Source: Aspidapion aeneum (lineage: Eukaryota > Arthropoda > Insecta > Coleoptera > Brentidae). Taken from it: DNA of 64,000 nt. The DNA lies in NCBI GenBank assembly GCA_963576565.1, contig OY755040.1, positions 81,156,541 through 81,220,540 of the forward strand, written 5' to 3'. How positions within the stretch are numbered: position 1 is the first letter of the stretch; each line of letters opens with the position of its first letter. Positions 9,657-19,795 of the stretch are shown here, in pieces. The notes beneath the pieces were generated by a model. It was not told the origin of the DNA. It ran no database searches and saw nothing but the letters and a program-made list of their open reading frames with translations. The translations under genes and the position numbers were made by a program.

Positions 9657-11520
9657 TTAAGATGATTGATTGATCATTAATTTTGCATTGGGTTCGGTTT
9701 TTTCTTCGATTTGATCTTCGATGTGTATGCTTGGTCTTCTTCTTGGTAAGATATTCGATAAATTCCTAAATCTTTGTAGATTAGGTTTTGGAAATGGTGG
9801 AAAGTCGTTACCATTATCATTATCGTTATTGGTATTATTACGATTTCTTGTTCTTCGGTGTCTTCGACATTTGTTAATAATGTAAAGAATTACTAGTAGT
9901 ACTATCAATGTTATTGTAATGATAGTAAGCCAATCAATGTGTTTTTGAATGAATGGTTGTTTGATCATTTTATCTAATTCTTCTGAATATTGGTTAAGAT
10001 TATATTGTGCAATATTCAGATCTTCGACGTTTATTTTACTTAACTTTAGTGGTTTTAGGCCTTGAATTTTGGGGATTTCAGGCATATCTTTACAAGAAGT
10101 GTATGGCATATTGATTATTGGTGGATTTATTTCTTTGAATGTACTTTCTTGAAGTATGGTTTCAGAATGAATCCTCGTACTTCCAATAAAAGCATTGCAT
10201 GTTGATTTGAAACGAATTATACTATTGGTTTCAATTAATTTCATAATGATTTCTTGATTCTTCCATTTAATATTGGTTCGGTTCGGTTCGGTTCGGTTCG
10301 GCCATTGATTTTCTTCTAGTGGTTGAACATTGTAGCCTTGTGCATAGAAAATAATTGTTTGAGATGTTTTCGGCAGCTGACAGCTGAGTTTGTTGCTTCA
10401 ATAGTTGAGCTTCACAAATAGCATCACTGTCGATGGGATACGGAAGTACTTTGGAACAGAGCTTCGTACTTCTTTCGATGATCTTGCAGTGGTCCACGTT
10501 GTGGAAGGTGATTAAAAACATTGAATCATCGTCACGCGCAATAAATTTATTGATTGTTGATATAGTATGGTGAAGACCTGTTCGATTATCTAATATTGGT
10601 ATTGGGGAAAGTCTGTATAAAGTATAAGTCGAAGGGTCTATAAGAGGTATTTTAAGAATAAATACTATTTTTGATTCAGTTTGAAAAGCACTAAGTTCAA
10701 TTAAATTATTGTATTGGGCTACCGTTGAGGTCGATATTGGTAAAGGCAAATTATGTTTTTGTGATGAATGAGAAATCTTTTTCAATGAATCTACCAAATC
10801 CGTTTAACGCGTCATTTAATGAACCTTTAATAAAGGTGTAACTTTCCATAAGCGATTCGCATAAATCTAATGCTTTTATTTGTGCTTCTGCATAGGCAGC
10901 GTTATCAGAAATCGAAGTAACTAAATATTGAATTAATTTAATATCATGATTAAACGTTTCTTCATCAATTTGTTATTTTTGTAAAGTTGTATTAAAACTT
11001 TTAATAACAGAGGCTGTTACTGAAATTTGTTTTTGTAATAATCTTTCAATATTTTTCTCATCAGTCGATACTTTATTAATAAAATCATTAAAGTATTCTC
11101 CGTCTGATGCATCCAAATTTCCTGTAATAGATTTCCAAATAGTTCCGATGCCATTAAATATTCCACGTTTTTGCCTTTATGATTTTTCTTTTGTATCCGA
11201 GATAAGTTCTTCGTATTTAATATTAACGTAATTGGAAATTTGTTTTAAAAGGCTAATATGCGTGTTAATTTGCGATTTGAAATTTGCAATTTGATTATTA
11301 TTGATTGAAAAGTAATCCATAAAGGTATCTAAAATTTTCTCATTATGCTTAATTGCTTTCTTAAAGGGTAAAATATCTTTGTAAACATTAAGTGTCCATT
11401 CATTATTAGAAATTCTGATAAGGGATTCTTCATGATAAAATAGTCCTAGTGTATTATTTATTGGAATATTGAATATTGACTGGAAACGATTGAGATTATT
11501 CCCATTAAACTAAAATAAAA
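9657..11520 (-). pseudogene. env: Envelope gene of an errantivirus-like Gypsy provirus, broken
   Basis: Minus-strand env of the baculovirus-F-like type found in insect errantiviruses. In order: an N-terminal part with coiled-coil-like sequence, a furin-type site RQKR followed by GIFNGIG (near 11176-11150), the ectodomain (10797-10267, with hydrophobic and cysteine-bearing blocks), and a C-terminal part (10244-9657). The last part has a clear membrane anchor (LTIITITLIVLLVILYII), then a basic and Asn/Asp-rich tail. Breaks: a stop immediately before RQKR, a stop near 10800 and a frame change near 10250. The frame change coincides with a (CCGAA)n pentanucleotide run. It lies just after the integrase, as in gypsy. 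The protein would act in membrane fusion in an intact provirus; this copy cannot. Confidence 0.8.
10272..10303. repeat. (TTCGG)n pentanucleotide microsatellite in env
   Basis: Five GGTTCG-type units in a row. A five-base unit inside coding sequence shifts the frame with each copy, and the env frame does change here, so expansion of this repeat is a likely cause of one break. Confidence 0.8.
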
Positions 11521-11530
11521 GATTTGTATA

Positions 11531-12373
11531 TTATTTAAAGCACGGTTTTAACCTATCAAAATTAACTTTGGTTAATTGATTTGTTTGTGGGTTCTTAAGT
11601 GTTGCAGAACTACGATGTATTTCTAAAATTTCAAAAGGACCATTAAATAAGTTTTCTGATTTTGATTTGATTTGTGATTCTTTAAGCCAAACTTTGTCTC
11701 CTACATTAAATTCAGGGAAATTTTTTCGTACGTGTTCGTCGAATCGTTCTTTCGATTTTTGTTTCGATTGATCAGTTGTATTTCTAGCTAGTTTGTAAAA
11801 ATAGTCCATTCTATTATTTAAGTCGCGTACATATTTAGATATCAATTGTTCTTGATTATTAATGATGATTAAAGTTTTTCGGGGGGTCTACTTGATGTAT
11901 GTCCGAAAACGAGTTCGTAAGGGGTAAATCCGTGTGTTTTGTTTTTGTGTTATTATAGCAAATTACTGCGTATGGAAGCACGCTAAAACAATGATCTTCA
12001 GGGTTTTCTTGTTTATTTATTCTAATCATTTCGCAAAGGGTTGCGTGAAATCGTTCTAGTGAACCGTTTGACTGGGGATGTGCTACGCTAGAAAATGTTA
12101 ACTTAACGTCGTATAGGGTACATAAATCTTTTAAAAGGGTATTGTCAAATTCTTTGCCATAATCGCAATGTATTCGTAAGGGTACACCGAAATGTTGGAA
12201 ACATAGTAAAATAGTAATTCATCCCGTACTGTTAACGCATAATTTCTAGTGGGGTATTCGAAAATATCGATATTGATTCGTTCAAAAGGGGTACGTGGTG
12301 TTTCTGTCACAACGAAGGCTCTGCTTAGATTTTTACGAACAATTTTTACTTTTTTGCAAATTTCACATTTTTG
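11531..12373 (-). pseudogene. Errantivirus-like integrase, N-terminally truncated
   Basis: Minus-strand end of pol. From about 12365 it reads a C-x-I-C-K-K zinc-finger end, then RKNLSRAFVVTETPRTPFERI (start of the catalytic core). 11845-11531 gives the C-terminal region (FDEHVRKNFPEFNVGDKVWLKE...NLFNGPFEILEI...NFDRLKPCF), typical of Gypsy integrases. The core between 11850 and 12300 is frameshifted. The first part of the zinc finger is missing at 12373, where BEL-2 LTR sequence begins. The matching upstream pol piece ends inside RNase H at 26471, so roughly 0.7 kb of pol is absent from the provirus. Confidence 0.78.
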
Positions 12374-12444
12374 TGACTTACCTCGATGGTGTTTTCTTTA
12401 AAAGGAAGGGTACCATGGAAATGGAGTAATCCGATGATGATGTC
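12374..12444 (-). mobile_element. BEL-2 3' LTR, outer fragment
   Basis: 71 bp identical, apart from a few bases, to 25807-25877 of the BEL-2 5' LTR. It is the part of the 3' LTR that lies beyond the BEL-1 insertion. The last roughly 202 bp of the LTR (equivalent to 25605-25806) are missing, and integrase sequence follows directly. This suggests one deletion took the LTR end together with part of the host provirus. Confidence 0.8.
12440..12444. repeat. 5-bp target duplication of BEL-1 (left)
   Basis: ATGTC here and at 19164-19168. The uninterrupted BEL-2 5' LTR at about 25873-25877 has a single ATGTC at the same place, so this is a true duplication. Confidence 0.9.
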
Positions 12445-13317
12445 TCTTCATTCCGGGTTATTATTTATTTAAAAAATAATTTATTTTGTTTAATTTTATT
12501 TTTTAAGCATTTTTTTGTTTTTACTATATTTTTAAATACGGCCTTTTGAATTAATTAGGCCATAATTGGGCTTCCTATAAGTTACTCTAATCAATCATAA
12601 TTAAATGGTTAATTAGTTGTTAAAATAATTATAATTAAGAATAAAATCTTAAATCCATTTTTCTACTTTTAAATTATAATAAAAATACACCAGTGAAACT
12701 CCCTTAGCGCCCCTCTAAATGTTAAAACTGGACATGTATGCGCGAACTCGCTTGTGAATTCAATAATGAAAAACAGTAGCCTTTCGCCTTCAGCGAGTCT
12801 CTCTCACAGTTTAAAAATAAAGAAAAACAATGCATTTTTTCCTGATAAGAAATACGTGACAATGAATTCCGCCTGCACGTTTTTCGGCTATGATTAATAA
12901 AAATATATTTAACATTAAACCAAATCACACAATAAAATTTTCACTTTTGCTAATTAGCTGGACACATGGAGTCATCTCTTTGGAAGGCCTTCCAGGATCT
13001 GGAATGAAGACAATACAGCAGTAAGTGATTATATTTTTAGTGTCCAAATTTGCTTATAAAATTATATTAACAATAATAATTTCTTAGTGAATAAATTTAG
13101 TGCTAAGCTTGAGCGGAGCTGGTTTTAGTAATCATATATTTTTATTTAGGGAAATTTCTACCCTTTCAGCTTGATATTATCGGCCAACTTAAATGCTTGT
13201 AAAATTAAAATAAACATAATCCATAATAATTCTAAAAAAATAAAATAAAATATAAAATTCTAATTTCGATTTACAGTCCGCTATGCAAACCAATTTTAAC
13301 TGGGCGAGAAGTAGACA
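12445..13317 (+). repeat. BEL-1 5' LTR (873 bp)
   Basis: Begins TCTTCATTCCGGG (the 3' copy begins TGTTCATTCC, so the first TG is mutated) and ends AGAAGTAGACA. Compared with the 404-bp 3' LTR it has about 469 bp extra (about 12508-12980). The shared parts are nearly identical. Either the 3' LTR lost this block or the 5' LTR gained it. Confidence 0.88.
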
Positions 13318-13321
13318 TTTT

Positions 13322-13339
13322 TGGTCCTTCGAGCCGGAT
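13322..13339 (+). other. BEL-1 primer binding site, tRNA-Tyr
   Basis: TGGTCCTTCGAGCCGGAT, four bases after the LTR. The first 17 bases are complementary to the 3' end of insect tRNA-Tyr (acceptor CCTTCGA/TCGAAGG plus CCA), as I recall it. The same site occurs in BEL-2. Confidence 0.8.
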
Positions 13340-13641
13340 GATTTAGTTTTCTTTCCTTTTATAAAATAGAATTAAAAATTTGCGAAAAATAAAATAATAA
13401 TTTTTGCAGTTTTTTAATTCGTGAAATCATTGACCTTGTTAAAATAAAATCCTTTAAAGCTGCATTAAAACGAATTTGTAGGTGTGTGAGTATTCTAAAA
13501 ATATCTTTGCGATAAAAGAAAAAAAGTCTGTGTACCGTACGAATTGGGTAGGTCAGTTTTTTTCGCTAGTTGGTTATTCTTGATTAAAAATTAAAATAGC
13601 ACAATATTTTGTTTTTTTTCTTAATTTTTTAATAATAAAAA

Positions 13642-14640
13642 ATGGCAAACGCAGAAAAAATTAAAAAACGTAAAGTTTAGCGCGATATCGAATATGATAA
13701 GCTTGAAGATATTTTTAACACAGCTACAGAAGCAAAAACTGATGCTTCAAAAAAGGGAATTTTTGAGGTCGTAATTGAAGATATTGAGTTGATCCGTGAG
13801 GAGTTCGTAAAACATCACACTGCGTTAATAAATGACGTTTTCTCCGATGTGGAGGAGGTTAGGTCAGCTACTAAAAAAGTGCTTGATTTTAATAAAAAAT
13901 ACGCAGAAATTAAATCAATTTTTAATATAATTTTTTCAAATGGGGTTAACACACCAACTCCAATCCAGCGTTGTCAAATATGGCTAAACTTACGCATTTG
14001 GTTAATCACTTAAAGGGTCCCCCATTTGAAATGGTAACAACGTTGCCACTTTGCGGAGCAAATTACGCAATCGCTTATGACAAATTGGTCAAGCGATACT
14101 TAAATAAACGCCTCTTGGCAAATGAATATTGGAGTTCCATAGAAAATTCACAAAAAATTAATTCTGAGGACCCCAATGCCTTAAGGAACTTGCTCTATAC
14201 ATTTTCTAAAAATCTAGAAGCCTTGAGAGGGATGCAAATTGACGTAGATGGCTGGGATTACATTCTTATGCAAATGCTTTTAAAAAGGGTAAACACTGAC
14301 TTATAAATGCGTTTTGAAATCTTTCATGGCAAATCTAGCGAAATACCTCAATATCAGGTAGTTTATGATTTTTTTGATAAGCAGTGTGAAGCGCTTTTTT
14401 CTACTCAATGCTCATTGCCTGGTTTAAGTAATCAAAACTCAACATAATTCATTTGAATATAAAAATAAGTCTCCTAGATTTAGAAAAAATCCAGCAAACA
14501 ATAACTCGCAAAAATCCATGCTTAGTAAAAATAATAATAGCGGCAACAGCGCAGATTTATTTTGTTTTTGTTGCAATAGCAACCGTCATTTAATTATATC
14601 ATGTCCTGATTTTAAAAGTAAAAATCCTAAGGAGATTTAA
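13642..14640 (+). pseudogene. BEL-1 gag (DUF1759-like), broken
   Basis: The likely start is ATG 13642 (MANAEKIKKRKV), in frame with the longer 13789-14013 stretch. A TAG at 13678-13680 interrupts it. After 14013 the protein continues in another frame (13971-14306: VNHLKGPPFEMVTTLPL...YDKLVKRYLN), the conserved gag core of BEL elements that packages RNA. A zinc-knuckle-like run (FCFCCNSNRH...CPDF) follows near 14560-14610. 13340-13641 before it is noncoding leader. Confidence 0.78.
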
Positions 14641-14735
14641 TTTGGCGAAAAGTAAATCTTTATGCATTCTATGCCTAAGCAATTTACATAAGACATCTTT
14701 TTGTAAGTCACCAATTACATTTACATCACAGTTTA

Positions 14736-15586
14736 TTGCACTTTACAAATAATAATAATGGCAACACTGGCGAACAAAATGACCACGCTAATTTGGCTTT
14801 TTCGCTTAATCAAAATCAAAATCAAAGTACTGCAATTGAGCAGTGCTGCAACGCGACTTTAAATAAAAAATCGAATACCGCGCCTACGATGCTCTCCACA
14901 GTTTTGGTTAATGTATTAGATGCAAAAGGAGAATATCAAACTGTACGTGGGATTTTGGACACCGGTAGCTCCATTAGTTTTTTGAGTCAAAGTTGCGCAA
15001 ATATGTTAGGTTTACCGCACACTCAAAACTCTACTATAATTGAGGGCATAGGGGAAACTTCTTTAAACTCTAAGGAAGTGTCTACTTAACACTGCGACCA
15101 GTGGACAAAATCTGTCCGGTTTTAATTGTGCAAGCTATTATTTTACCCCGTATTTGCTCAAATATTCCTAGTAATAATGTTTCTATACAGAACTGGAGCC
15201 ATGTTAAAAATATTAAATTGGCAGATCCTACTTTCCATAAGCCGGGGTCTATACAACTTTTAATAGGGGCAGATCTTTTTACTCACATTATTCAAGATGG
15301 GCGTATTTGTGGGAACAATTATAATGAACCCACCCTTTTAAATACCATTTTTGGTTATATAGTCATGGGAAAAATTTACTCAGATTACAACCCCAAATTT
15401 AATTCATTTTTAAGCCATATTACTTGCAAAATTTTAAATGAAAATATTTTTAAATTTTGGGAGTTAGAAAACATCCCTCAAAAGACATTTTTGTCGCCTG
15501 AAGAGGAGTTATGTGAACAAATGTTTCTTGACTCTGTATCTCGAGATTCTAAAGGCCGCTCGCTACACTGTTTCTTTGCCCTTTAA
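14736..15586 (+). pseudogene. BEL-1 aspartic protease and linker, broken
   Basis: 14736-15089 contains the retropepsin signature RGILDTGSSISFLSQSCA (catalytic Asp in DTGS), the DUF1758-type protease of BEL/Pao polyproteins. A stop and frame change near 15090 lead to 15101-15586 (IGADLFTHII..., TIFGYIVMGKI), the conserved region between protease and RT. The enzyme would cut Gag-Pol. Confidence 0.82.
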
Positions 15587-16226
15587 GGAAAAAATTGAAC
15601 CTACTTTTCCTAGCAGTAAACAATTAGCACTAAGCAGATTTTTATCATTGAAACGCAAGTTGTTAAGGAATCCAGATCTCTATAAAAAATATTCTGATTT
15701 TATAAGGGAGTTTTTGGAGTTGGATCACATGGAGATATTGCAAAATCCTGACGATAGCGATAAAAACTTTTATATTCCTCATTTATGCGTGGAAAAACCT
15801 GAAAGTGTAAGCACTAAGCTAAGGGTAGTTTTTAATGCGAGTGCTACCGGTCCAGGAAGCCCTTTGGCCCTTAACGAGACTTTGCTTGTAGGACCAAAGT
15901 TTCAAACTGACATTCGTGTCATTCTTTTAAACTTTCGCTTGCATAAAATAGCTTTTATAGCCGATATGTCTAAAATGTATAGACAAATTATCGTTGCGCA
16001 GGCGCATCAGTGTTATCAGCGCATATTGTGGAGATTTGATCCTAACGATGCCAATATGGAGTGTCAGCTTAAGCGTGTTACATATGGTTTAGCACCATCT
16101 AGCTATTTGTCTATAAGGGTCTTGCAACATTTAGCTAAATCTGAAGAACATAAATACCCCCTTGCGAGTAAAGTTCTTTTAAATGACATTTTCGTCGATG
16201 ATATCTCGAGTGGGGCGATAATTTAA
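15513..16226 (+). pseudogene. BEL-1 reverse transcriptase
   Basis: 238-codon open stretch with BEL-type RT motifs. It includes LRVVFNASATGPGSPLALNE, KIAFIADMSKMYRQI (first catalytic Asp in ADMSKM), RVTYGLAPSSYL, and the active-site box FVDDI at its end. A one-base loss just after the box (about 16215) throws the frame; the correct frame resumes at 16228 and reads DAIELRDQLI. Confidence 0.88.
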
Positions 16227-16227
16227 G

Positions 16228-17176
16228 GGATGCAATAGAACTTAGAGATCAACTTATTTTATTGCTTAAAAGTGGGGGGTTTGACTTGCACAAATGGGCT
16301 TCCAATGACCCAAGATTTTTAAAGGGTTTGCCTGATGAGTCTATAAATCCGAATGCGCTACAGTTTGATTGTGATAATTTAACCAAAGTTTTGGGACTTC
16401 AGTGGCAGCCCAATTCTGACTATTTTACTTTTAATGTTATTCCTCAGGAACGAAATTGTACTAAACGTCAGATTCTTTCGGAACTAGCCACCTTTTTTGA
16501 CCCATTAGGAATGGTTTCACCAATAACTTTTTTCACAAAATGCCTTATTCAAAAACTTTGGAAAGGGTTAAATTGGGATGACCACGCCCCCGCGGAAATA
16601 AGTCAAGTTTGGTCTCGCTATAAAGCCGAATTGCCGCTCTTAAAAGAATTTAAATTAATGCGCCACATAAATATTTTTTCTGGCAATGCTTCTTATGAAA
16701 TTCACTCCTTTGCAGACGCAAGCACACTTGGTTACGCATCAGTTTGCTATTTAAGAGTTTGCTATAAGAATTAAATTTCGGTCTATTTTTTATGTAGCAA
16801 AACAAGAGTAGCTCCTACTAAAAATATTTTGAGCATAGCTCGCTTGGAATTATCAGCGACTCTTTTAGCTGCGCAACTCGCCAATTTTGTTTACGAAGCT
16901 TTCAACAGCCATATAAAAATAAATAAAATTTTTGGTTGGTCAGATTCAACAGTAACTTTGTGTTGGATTAAAGGACACCCTTCTCGTTCGAAGACCTTCG
17001 TTAGCAATCAGGTCTCTATGATTCAGGAAAAAATTCCGCCCGATTCGTGGAACTATGTTCCTACCTCTTTAAATCCAGCTAATGTGGCTAGCCGGGGCGC
17101 CTTTCCCTCAGAATTATTAAACCATGATCTGTTTTACAGTGGCCCAGATTTTTTATGTAAAAAATCTGAGCAATAG
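16228..17176 (+). pseudogene. BEL-1 RNase H region (peptidase A17 family domain)
   Basis: Continuation of pol: SGGFDLHKWASND...LGLQW, CTKRQILSELATFFDPLGM, then RNase H with SFADASTLGYASVCY (catalytic Asp), LSIARLELSATLLAAQLA and GWSDSTVTLCWIKGHP. A stop (TAA) at 16772 lies in the middle of RNase H and a second stop follows at 17174. All pieces are in one frame. Confidence 0.85.
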
Positions 17177-17236
17177 CCTGCACAAAAAAGTTTATCTGAA
17201 AATAGCGAAACTAAAGCAGAAGGCAGGTCCGCCACT

Positions 17237-18739
17237 GTGCTTTTTACCATCAATAAAAATGGTGAAAATTATTATGAGGTAATTTTGAATAAATTTTCGA
17301 ACTTTTCCACAATGTGTCGAGTTTTAACATATATTTTTCGATTTTTATGGAATTATTTTAAACCAAAAAATGAACATATAACAGGTTTATTAACATTTTT
17401 GGAAATAAATAAAGCTCTGACAAAACTCATAAAACATGTTCAAAAATTAGCTTTTTCAGAGGAATTGAAAAAATTAAAAAATAACGAATGCCTTCCAAAA
17501 CTTTTACAAAAATTAAATCTTTTTTTGGATTCAGATGATGTAATAAGGGTGGGTGGTAGATTGCATTATTCGTCTCTGGCTTACGATAAAAAGCACCTTG
17601 TTTTGCTACACCGCGATAGTAAATTAACCTACATGATTATTGAAAACATTCATTTAAAATACTTTCACGCTGGACTGTTGACGGTAAATCATCTTTTAAA
17701 CCAACGGTATTGGGTCCTCTCGTCAAAACGTGCTATCACTCATGTTTTGTCCAAATGCGTAAGATGTTTTAAAGTCAAACCTCAACCTTTGCAGCCGTTA
17801 ATGGGGTCACTTCCTACTGCTCGATTGGAGCAATGCCGAGCCTTTGCCAATGCTGGGGTGGATTTCGGCGGTCCTTTTCAAATTTCACTAGGAAAAACAG
17901 TGGGAAAAACTAGGACTGCAAAAACTGGCAAAGCTTATATTTGCTTATTCGTTTGTCTCGCAACTAAAGCTCTGCATTTAGAGCTTGTGAGTGATCTGAC
18001 AGCGGAAGCTTTTATTGCTGCACTGCGCAGGTTATTTGCGCGCAGAGGTAGAGTCCATCAGATGTGGAGTGATAATGCAACTAATTTTGTTTTAGCGAAT
18101 AAAACGCTACTTAATTTAGACCCTTTAAACCCTACTGAGTAGCATTTTATTCCCCCCAGTAGTCCGAATTTTGGCGGTTTGTGGAAGGCCGGAATAAAGT
18201 CTGTCAAAAAACATTTGGTAATGGTAATTAGGGAACAAATCCTTACTTATGAGGAATTTTACACCCTTTTATGTCAGATAGAGGCCATTTTAAACTCGCG
18301 GCCCTTAACGCCCTTGAGTTCGGATCCTAACGATTTGAGTGTCTTAACGCCCAATCATTTTCTTACGTTAGAATCACCGGCTTCACCGCCTGATCCTGAC
18401 CTATCCCATTTGAAATTAAATAGATTAAATCGTTGGCAGCTAGTACAGCGCCTTCAACAGGATTTTTGGCAGAGATATAAATTGGAATATTTACACACTC
18501 TTCAACAGAGGCATAAATGGTTAAAGGATAACACAATGCCATCTGTTGGAACGTTAGTTTTAATAAAGGAGGATTGTTTACCTCCTCTTCAGTGGAAGCT
18601 TGGCCGTATTGTCGCCTTGCATCCGGGTAAAGATGGAATATCTAGAGTGGCAACATTAAAGACAGCTACTAATGCAGCTTTAAAACGTCCTCTCTTAAAA
18701 CTTTGTCCACTTCCCATTGAGAATGCTGAAAATGCGTAG
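17237..18739 (+). pseudogene. BEL-1 integrase and C-terminal DUF5641-like domain
   Basis: In one frame: zinc-binding H..H..C..C (HAGLLTVNHLL...CVRCFKVKP), catalytic core with the first Asp in GVDFGGPF and the second in MWSDNATNF, a TAG stop at 18140-18142, then GGLWKAGIKSVKKHL. The expected third catalytic residue, Glu in the WEA motif, is Lys here. The end (HTLQQRHKWL, GTLVLIKED...WKLGRIVALHPGKDG...RPLLKLCPLP) is the DUF5641-type tail. The stop and the Glu-to-Lys change both mean an inactive integrase. Confidence 0.88.
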
Positions 18740-18741
18740 GC

Positions 18742-18759
18742 ATTTTCCAGGGGGTGTGA
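18742..18759 (+). other. BEL-1 polypurine tract
   Basis: The AGGGGGTGTGA run directly before the 3' LTR start TGTTCATTCC. The usual place for plus-strand DNA priming. Confidence 0.65.
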
Positions 18760-19163
18760 TGTTCATTCCGGGTTATTATTTATTTAAAAAATAATTTATT
18801 TTGTTTAATTTTATTTTTTAAGCATTAAGAAGGCCTTCCAGGATCTGGAATAAAGACAATACAGCCGTAAGTGACTATATTTTTAGTGTCGAAATTCGCT
18901 TATAAAATTATATTAACAATAATAATTTCTTAATGCATAAATTTAGTGCTAAGCTTGAGCGGAGCTGGTTTTAGTAATCATATAATTTTATTAAGGGAAA
19001 TTTCTACCCTTTCAGCTTGATATTATCAGCCAACTTAAATGCTTGTAAAATTAAAATAAACATAATCCATAATAATGCTAAAAAAATAAAATAAAATATA
19101 AAATTTTAATTTCGATTTACAGTCCACTATGCAAACCAATTTTAACTGGGCGAGAAGTAGACA
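18760..19163 (+). repeat. BEL-1 3' LTR (404 bp, internally shorter)
   Basis: Starts TGTTCATTCCGGG and ends GAAGTAGACA, the canonical TG...CA. Lacks about 469 bp present in the 5' LTR: TTTTTTAAGCAT joins directly to AAGAAGGCCTTCC. Confidence 0.9.
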
Positions 19164-19168
19164 ATGTC
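19164..19168. repeat. 5-bp target duplication of BEL-1 (right)
   Basis: ATGTC, matching 12440-12444. Confidence 0.9.
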
Positions 19169-19759
19169 TTCTTTCGGCGTTGTTTACTCTTGTTTAGTTT
19201 TTATAGGGTTTATGGTTTTAACCGCACTAATATATCTTTATTGCACTGTTATGTTTTTGCGCGCGCGGCTTAACTATTTTGAATTTTTGTTTAATTATGT
19301 TTAGTTTGACACTAATTAATTCGGCAAGGGCCGTAGATTGATGCCACAGGGCGGCTATGATCAACCCTTTTTCAGTATGCCTTTGGCAGGGACAAACGAT
19401 TAAAGCACACTGTCTTATCATTTTTCGTTGTTTTCTTCTCTCGCTTCTTGACTCCACGAATATAGGTAGGTACACTCGTATTTTTAAATGGGTCAGTTTA
19501 AAGGAAATAGGAAAACGGAATGTCAGGTGTGATAAACAAGGACACATCGAGATTGGTGTGTATTAGAATAGCTCCAGTTTTAATTTTAATATTTTAAAAT
19601 CAAATAAGCAAAAAAAATATCTGGTTTTCTTATCTCAAGGTACCGAGTGTTATTTATTTTTAACACCGGGTTGAAATCAAATTTCAAAAATAAATAAATA
19701 AAATAAAATAAAAATGTTTGGTAGTTCAAAAACTTAACTAAGGGCGTGGAAACGAACCA
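19169..19759 (-). repeat. BEL-2 3' LTR, inner fragment
   Basis: 591 bp closely matching 25878-26470 of the 5' LTR. The minus-strand LTR starts TGGTTCGTTTCC at 19759, after a purine-rich run (GGTCGGGGAGAAA) that serves as the polypurine tract. Open frames inside it are mirrored in the other LTR simply because the LTRs are copies. Confidence 0.88.
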
Positions 19760-19795
19760 TTTCTCCCCGACCATGAGAGCAGCCAGCGTGCTGTT

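Larger units (their letters stand above)
12445..19163 (+). mobile_element. BEL-1: BEL/Pao LTR retrotransposon, degenerate
   Basis: Complete BEL/Pao element with two LTRs, a tRNA-Tyr primer site, gag, protease, RT, RNase H, integrase and the C-terminal DUF5641-like domain, all on the plus strand. It is inserted in the 3' LTR of BEL-2 with a perfect 5-bp target duplication. Several stops and at least three frame changes make it non-autonomous. Because it lies inside BEL-2, it is younger than BEL-2 and than the errantivirus-like provirus around both. Confidence 0.93.
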
